A stretch of DNA of 9,810 nt from Acholeplasmatales bacterium (GTDB lineage Bacteria; Bacillota_I; Bacilli_A; Acholeplasmatales; Anaeroplasmataceae). Within the stretch, counting starts at the first letter, position 1. Every line of letters begins with the position of its first letter. Under the pieces are notes generated by a model. That model was not told the DNA's origin. It was given only the letters and a program-made list of their open reading frames with translations, and did not search any database. The translations under genes were made by a program, and so were the position numbers. Below, one piece after another: positions 7,736 to 9,810 of the stretch. Where the stretch lies: assembly GCA_900770055.1 (NCBI GenBank), contig CAAGJD010000205.1:1-9810 (forward strand). Reading direction: 5' to 3'.

Positions 7736-8644
7736 TTACTTATTTGCAGAATTTACTTGAGCTGCAACCTCAGCTGCGAAATCTACTTCGTGCTTTTCAA
7801 TACCTTCGCCAACTTCTAAACGAATGAATGTAACAACTTCAGATTTAGCACCCTTAACATATGCTTCAACAGTTTGATCAGGGTTCTTAACGAATTGTTG
7901 AGATAATAAACAAATTTCCTTTAAATTCTTTTCAAGACGACCTGGTACGATTCTTTCAGCAATAATGTTTTCTGGCTTTGGTTTAGCTGCCTTTGCATTT
8001 TCATTTAATGCTGCTTGTAAAATAACATCTCTTTCACTAGCGATTACTTCAGCAGGAATATCGTCTTTAGATACATACTTAGGATTTAAAGCAGCAACAT
8101 GCATTGCAACATCCTTAGCAGCTACCTCATCTGTACCATTTAATACAGAAACTGTAACGATACGACCACCCATATGCTTGTAGCAACCAAATACTTGTGA
8201 ATCAGTCTTAGTTAAAACTGTAACACGACGTAAAGAAATCTTTTCACCAATTACACCAGATGCTTCTAGGATAACCTCTGATAATTTCTTACCATCAGAA
8301 ACAACCTCTAAAGCCTCTTCAGTATTTGTAGCATTAGAAGCAACAATAATTTGGCCAACCTTAGTTAATAAATCAATAAATTTTGCATTTTGAGCAACGA
8401 AGTCAGTTTGTGAATTTAATTCAAATAAAACAACCTTGTTACCTGCAACTGCGAAAGAGCATAAACCCTCTGCAGCTACTGCAGAAGCCTTCTTTTCAGC
8501 CTTTGCAATACCACGCTTACGTAACCAAGTAACTGCGGCTTCCATATCACCATCAGTTTCAGTTAATGCCTTCTTGCAATCTAACATACCTGCAGAAGTC
8601 TTTTCACGTAATTCTTTTACCATTTGTGCAGTAATATTTGCCAT
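7736..8644 (-). CDS. tsf: Translation elongation factor Ts
   Basis: Nucleotide exchange factor that regenerates EF-Tu-GTP from EF-Tu-GDP. The protein is 302 residues, close to the usual 290-300. The N-terminal UBA-like domain carries family signature 1 (LREKTSAGMLDCKKAL, residues 12-27). The core has signature 2, ELNSQTDFVAQN (75-86), in which TDFV (80-83) inserts near the Mg site of EF-Tu. The two core subdomains follow, with LRRVTVL and HVAALNPKY, and the C-terminal module is present. The ATG at 8644 has GGAGG about 9 nt upstream. The gap from the rpsB stop is 33 nt and holds no terminator, so rpsB and tsf form one message, as in most bacteria. The terminator at 7698-7728 follows. Confidence 0.99.
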   Translation of the reverse strand: MANITAQMVKELREKTSAGMLDCKKALTETDGDMEAAVTWLRKRGIAKAEKKASAVAAEGLCSFAVAGNKVVLFELNSQTDFVAQNAKFIDLLTKVGQIIVASNATNTEEALEVVSDGKKLSEVILEASGVIGEKISLRRVTVLTKTDSQVFGCYKHMGGRIVTVSVLNGTDEVAAKDVAMHVAALNPKYVSKDDIPAEVIASERDVILQAALNENAKAAKPKPENIIAERIVPGRLEKNLKEICLLSQQFVKNPDQTVEAYVKGAKSEVVTFIRLEVGEGIEKHEVDFAAEVAAQVNSANK

Positions 8645-8677
8645 TGTAATTATCCTCCGATATATTTTATTAGATTA

Positions 8678-9538
8678 TTATTCAGCCTTTGGAGCTTCTT
8701 CAGCTTGAGGCTTCTTAGCTACTGGCTTCTTAGAAGCAGGCTTCTTAGGTGCTCTTTTTTCAGGCTTAGCTTCTTTTACAGCTGGCTTTTCCTTAGAGAT
8801 TTCTTCACCTAAATTTACTTCCTCTGCAGCCTCATCAAACTTTTCAACAACGCCACCATTAGCTTCGATTACAGCATTTGCCATAACCCATGTAACTAGC
8901 TTAACAGCACGGATTGCATCATCATTTGCTGGGATTACATAATCAACATCATCAGGATCACAGTTTGTATCAACAATACCGAATACTGGGATGTTTAGCT
9001 TACGTGCTTCTAAAATTGCATTTCTTTCTTTGCGTGGATCAACGATGAATAATGCTTCAGGAACCTTCTTCATTTCCTTAATACCACCTAAGAACTTTTC
9101 AAGCTTTTCACGTTCAGCGATTAACTTGATAACTTCCTTCTTAGGTAATTTTGCGAATTCTCCGTCTTCTTCCATCTTATATAAATCTTGAAGCTTCTTA
9201 ATTCTCTTTTTGATAGTCTTGAAGTTAGTTAAAGTACCACCTAACCATCTTTGGTTAACATAGTATTGGTCACAACGAAGTGCCTCTTCCTTAACTGCAT
9301 CTTGAGCTTGCTTCTTTGTACCTACGAATAATACTCTACCGCCATCCTTAACGATGTTTAGTAGTGCTGCATATGCATTTTCAATTTCATTTGCAGTCTT
9401 TTGTAAATCGATGATGTAAATACCATTTCTAGCAGTAAAGATATACTTTGCCATCTTTGGATTCCATCTACGAGTAGCATGTCCGAAATGAACACCTGAC
9501 TCTAATAATTGTTTCATTGAAACTACTGATTCAGACAT
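8678..9538 (-). CDS. rpsB: 30S ribosomal protein S2 (uS2)
   Basis: Small-subunit protein that binds late at the head-body junction near S1/S21. Residues 1 to about 235 are the conserved S2 fold: MKQLLESGVHFGHATRRWNP near the N-terminus, NGIYIIDLQKT, VLFVGTKKQAQ, the coiled-coil region about 105-155, and the signature segment PEALFIVDPRKERNAILEA (160-178). Residues about 238-286 are a low-complexity Glu/Lys/Ala/Pro tail, making the protein longer than the roughly 246 residues of the Bacillus form. The ATG at 9538 has GGAGG (9549-9553) with a long 10-nt spacer and is preceded by a strong promoter and structured leader. S2 is known in enteric bacteria to repress its own operon through the leader. 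Whether that occurs here is unknown. Confidence 0.99.
   Translation of the reverse strand: MSESVVSMKQLLESGVHFGHATRRWNPKMAKYIFTARNGIYIIDLQKTANEIENAYAALLNIVKDGGRVLFVGTKKQAQDAVKEEALRCDQYYVNQRWLGGTLTNFKTIKKRIKKLQDLYKMEEDGEFAKLPKKEVIKLIAEREKLEKFLGGIKEMKKVPEALFIVDPRKERNAILEARKLNIPVFGIVDTNCDPDDVDYVIPANDDAIRAVKLVTWVMANAVIEANGGVVEKFDEAAEEVNLGEEISKEKPAVKEAKPEKRAPKKPASKKPVAKKPQAEEAPKAE
8709..8748 (-). repeat. Three 15-nt tandem repeats in the rpsB tail
   Basis: The + strand 10-mer GGCTTCTTAG recurs at 8709, 8724 and 8739 with a period of 15 nt. It encodes three five-residue units of the form xKKPx (PKKPA, SKKPV, AKKPQ) in the S2 C-terminal tail. This is a short in-frame coding repeat, likely prone to length variation by slippage. 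Confidence 0.85.
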
Positions 9539-9587
9539 TTTTCTTTTTCCTCCATTTTATTTTTGTTATGTCCTCTGCCTTCTTCAT
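9531..9587 (-). CDS. Candidate leader ORF overlapping the rpsB start
   Basis: An 18-codon ORF starts at the ATG at 9585-9587 and ends at TGA 9531-9533, overlapping rpsB by 8 nt in another frame. It has its own GGAGG (9594-9598) with a 6-nt spacer, better spaced than the one used by rpsB. The predicted peptide, MKKAEDITKIKWRKKKNV, is Lys-rich (8 of 18). The ORF spans the rpsB ribosome binding site, so its translation could either occlude or couple to rpsB initiation. No similarity is recognised, and an ORF this short can arise by chance in a purine-rich leader. Confidence 0.3.
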   Translation of the reverse strand: MKKAEDITKIKWRKKKNV

Positions 9588-9588
9588 C

Positions 9589-9650
9589 GATTGCCTCCAT
9601 CAATTACTTGCACACGACGGCAATCTCCAAAAGCATGTGTATTTTTGTGC
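9589..9650 (-). promoter_or_regulatory. Structured rpsB leader, possible pseudoknot
   Basis: On the minus strand a perfect 7-bp pairing is possible between GATTGCC (9619-9625) and GGCAATC (9589-9595). A second pairing, GCACA (9646-9650) with TGTGC (9610-9614), interlocks with it in the order A1-B1-A2-B2, which is an H-type pseudoknot arrangement. An alternative short stem ATTG (9601-9604)/CAAT (9590-9593) competes with the first. The 3' arm overlaps the GGAGG of the leader ORF. An S2-responsive autoregulatory leader is plausible by context, but I cannot assign it to a known RNA family. Confidence 0.4.
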
Positions 9651-9657
9651 CTTTAAC

Positions 9658-9686
9658 ATAATAACATAGAATATTGATAATTACAA
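9658..9686 (-). promoter_or_regulatory. Predicted sigma-A promoter of rpsB-tsf
   Basis: The -35 is TTGTAA (9681-9686, 4 of 6), the spacer is exactly 17 nt, and the -10 is TATTAT (9658-9663, 5 of 6) preceded by TGT, giving an extended -10. The start point would be near 9651, producing a leader of about 113 nt before rpsB. The A-rich run just upstream of the -35 could serve as an UP-like element. Strength and position suit a ribosomal protein operon. Confidence 0.75.
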
Positions 9687-9810
9687 GTGTTTTTTTGTTT
9701 GTGTTTCCCCATTTTTTAATTCATGTCAAAAAACACCAAAATCATGCCATTCTAAAAGGAACATTCATTACTGTAAATAAATCTCTCCTTCTTGGATGTC
9801 TTTTTGGATA
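9687..9810. other. Upstream intergenic stretch, possibly with the 3' tip of a preceding gene
   Basis: Two minus-strand frames are open from the right edge: one stops at TAA 9768-9770 (13 codons, ending EGEIYLQ) and the other at TGA 9742-9744 (22 codons, ending NVPFRMA). Either might be the end of a preceding gene, but the visible length is too short to choose or to name a product. No convincing hairpin terminator is seen between here and the rpsB promoter. Confidence 0.25.

Noticed and set aside
7965..9191. Several plus-strand open frames of 62-90 codons opposite tsf and rpsB
   Set aside because: They lie antisense to strongly conserved genes, lack ribosome binding sites and show no recognisable domains. 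They are shadows of the codon pattern on the other strand.
9689..9748. Distant inverted repeat GTGTTTTTT/AAAAAACAC upstream of the rpsB promoter
   Set aside because: The arms are mostly homopolymer A/T with a loop of about 40 nt, so the match is expected by chance in this AT-rich stretch.
1..9810. Recoded genetic code, CRISPR, tRNA, IS element or a new defence system
   Set aside because: All frames read through under the standard code with Trp as TGG. I saw no spaced repeats, no cloverleaf-like segments and no transposase or terminal repeats. Every gene except the GH43 is ordinary core machinery.

Overview
The window is a block of housekeeping genes from a low-GC bacterium, and every convincing gene lies on the minus strand, so transcription runs from the right edge to the left edge. 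The gene order rpsB-tsf-pyrH-frr-cdsA-dxr-rseP, strong GGAGG-type ribosome binding sites, AT-rich codon choice and a MEP-pathway gene (dxr) point to a Bacillota/Bacilli-like lineage, possibly a host-associated or uncultivated one. That placement is inference. The reading frames are intact under the standard bacterial code, so TGA is not reassigned to Trp as in mycoplasmas. All eight visible stop codons of full-length genes are TAA or TAG.

Right part (about 9810 to 6400), translation and nucleotide genes. A promoter with an extended -10 (9658-9686) drives a structured leader of roughly 110 nt, then rpsB (ribosomal protein S2) and tsf (elongation factor Ts). A strong intrinsic terminator (7698-7728) separates these from pyrH (UMP kinase) and frr (ribosome recycling factor). 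A second hairpin terminator (6331-6379) closes this part after frr.

Middle part (about 6340 to 2496), envelope and isoprenoid genes. A second extended -10 promoter sits immediately after the frr terminator and starts a tightly packed unit: cdsA (CDP-diacylglycerol synthase), dxr (first committed MEP enzyme) and rseP (site-2 intramembrane protease). The usual uppS between frr and cdsA is absent. RseP is enlarged and appears to carry two PDZ-like domains.

Left part (2472 to 1). The same unit continues without an evident terminator into a cytoplasmic GH43 glycosidase and a 23S rRNA (uracil-5-)-methyltransferase of the RlmCD/RumA type, which is cut by the left edge. A glycosidase here is unusual context.

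I found no mobile element, CRISPR array, tRNA, rRNA or clear undescribed defence or mobile system. The most interesting unexplained signals are in the rpsB leader: a possible pseudoknot, and an 18-codon Lys-rich leader ORF that has its own ribosome binding site and overlaps the rpsB start.
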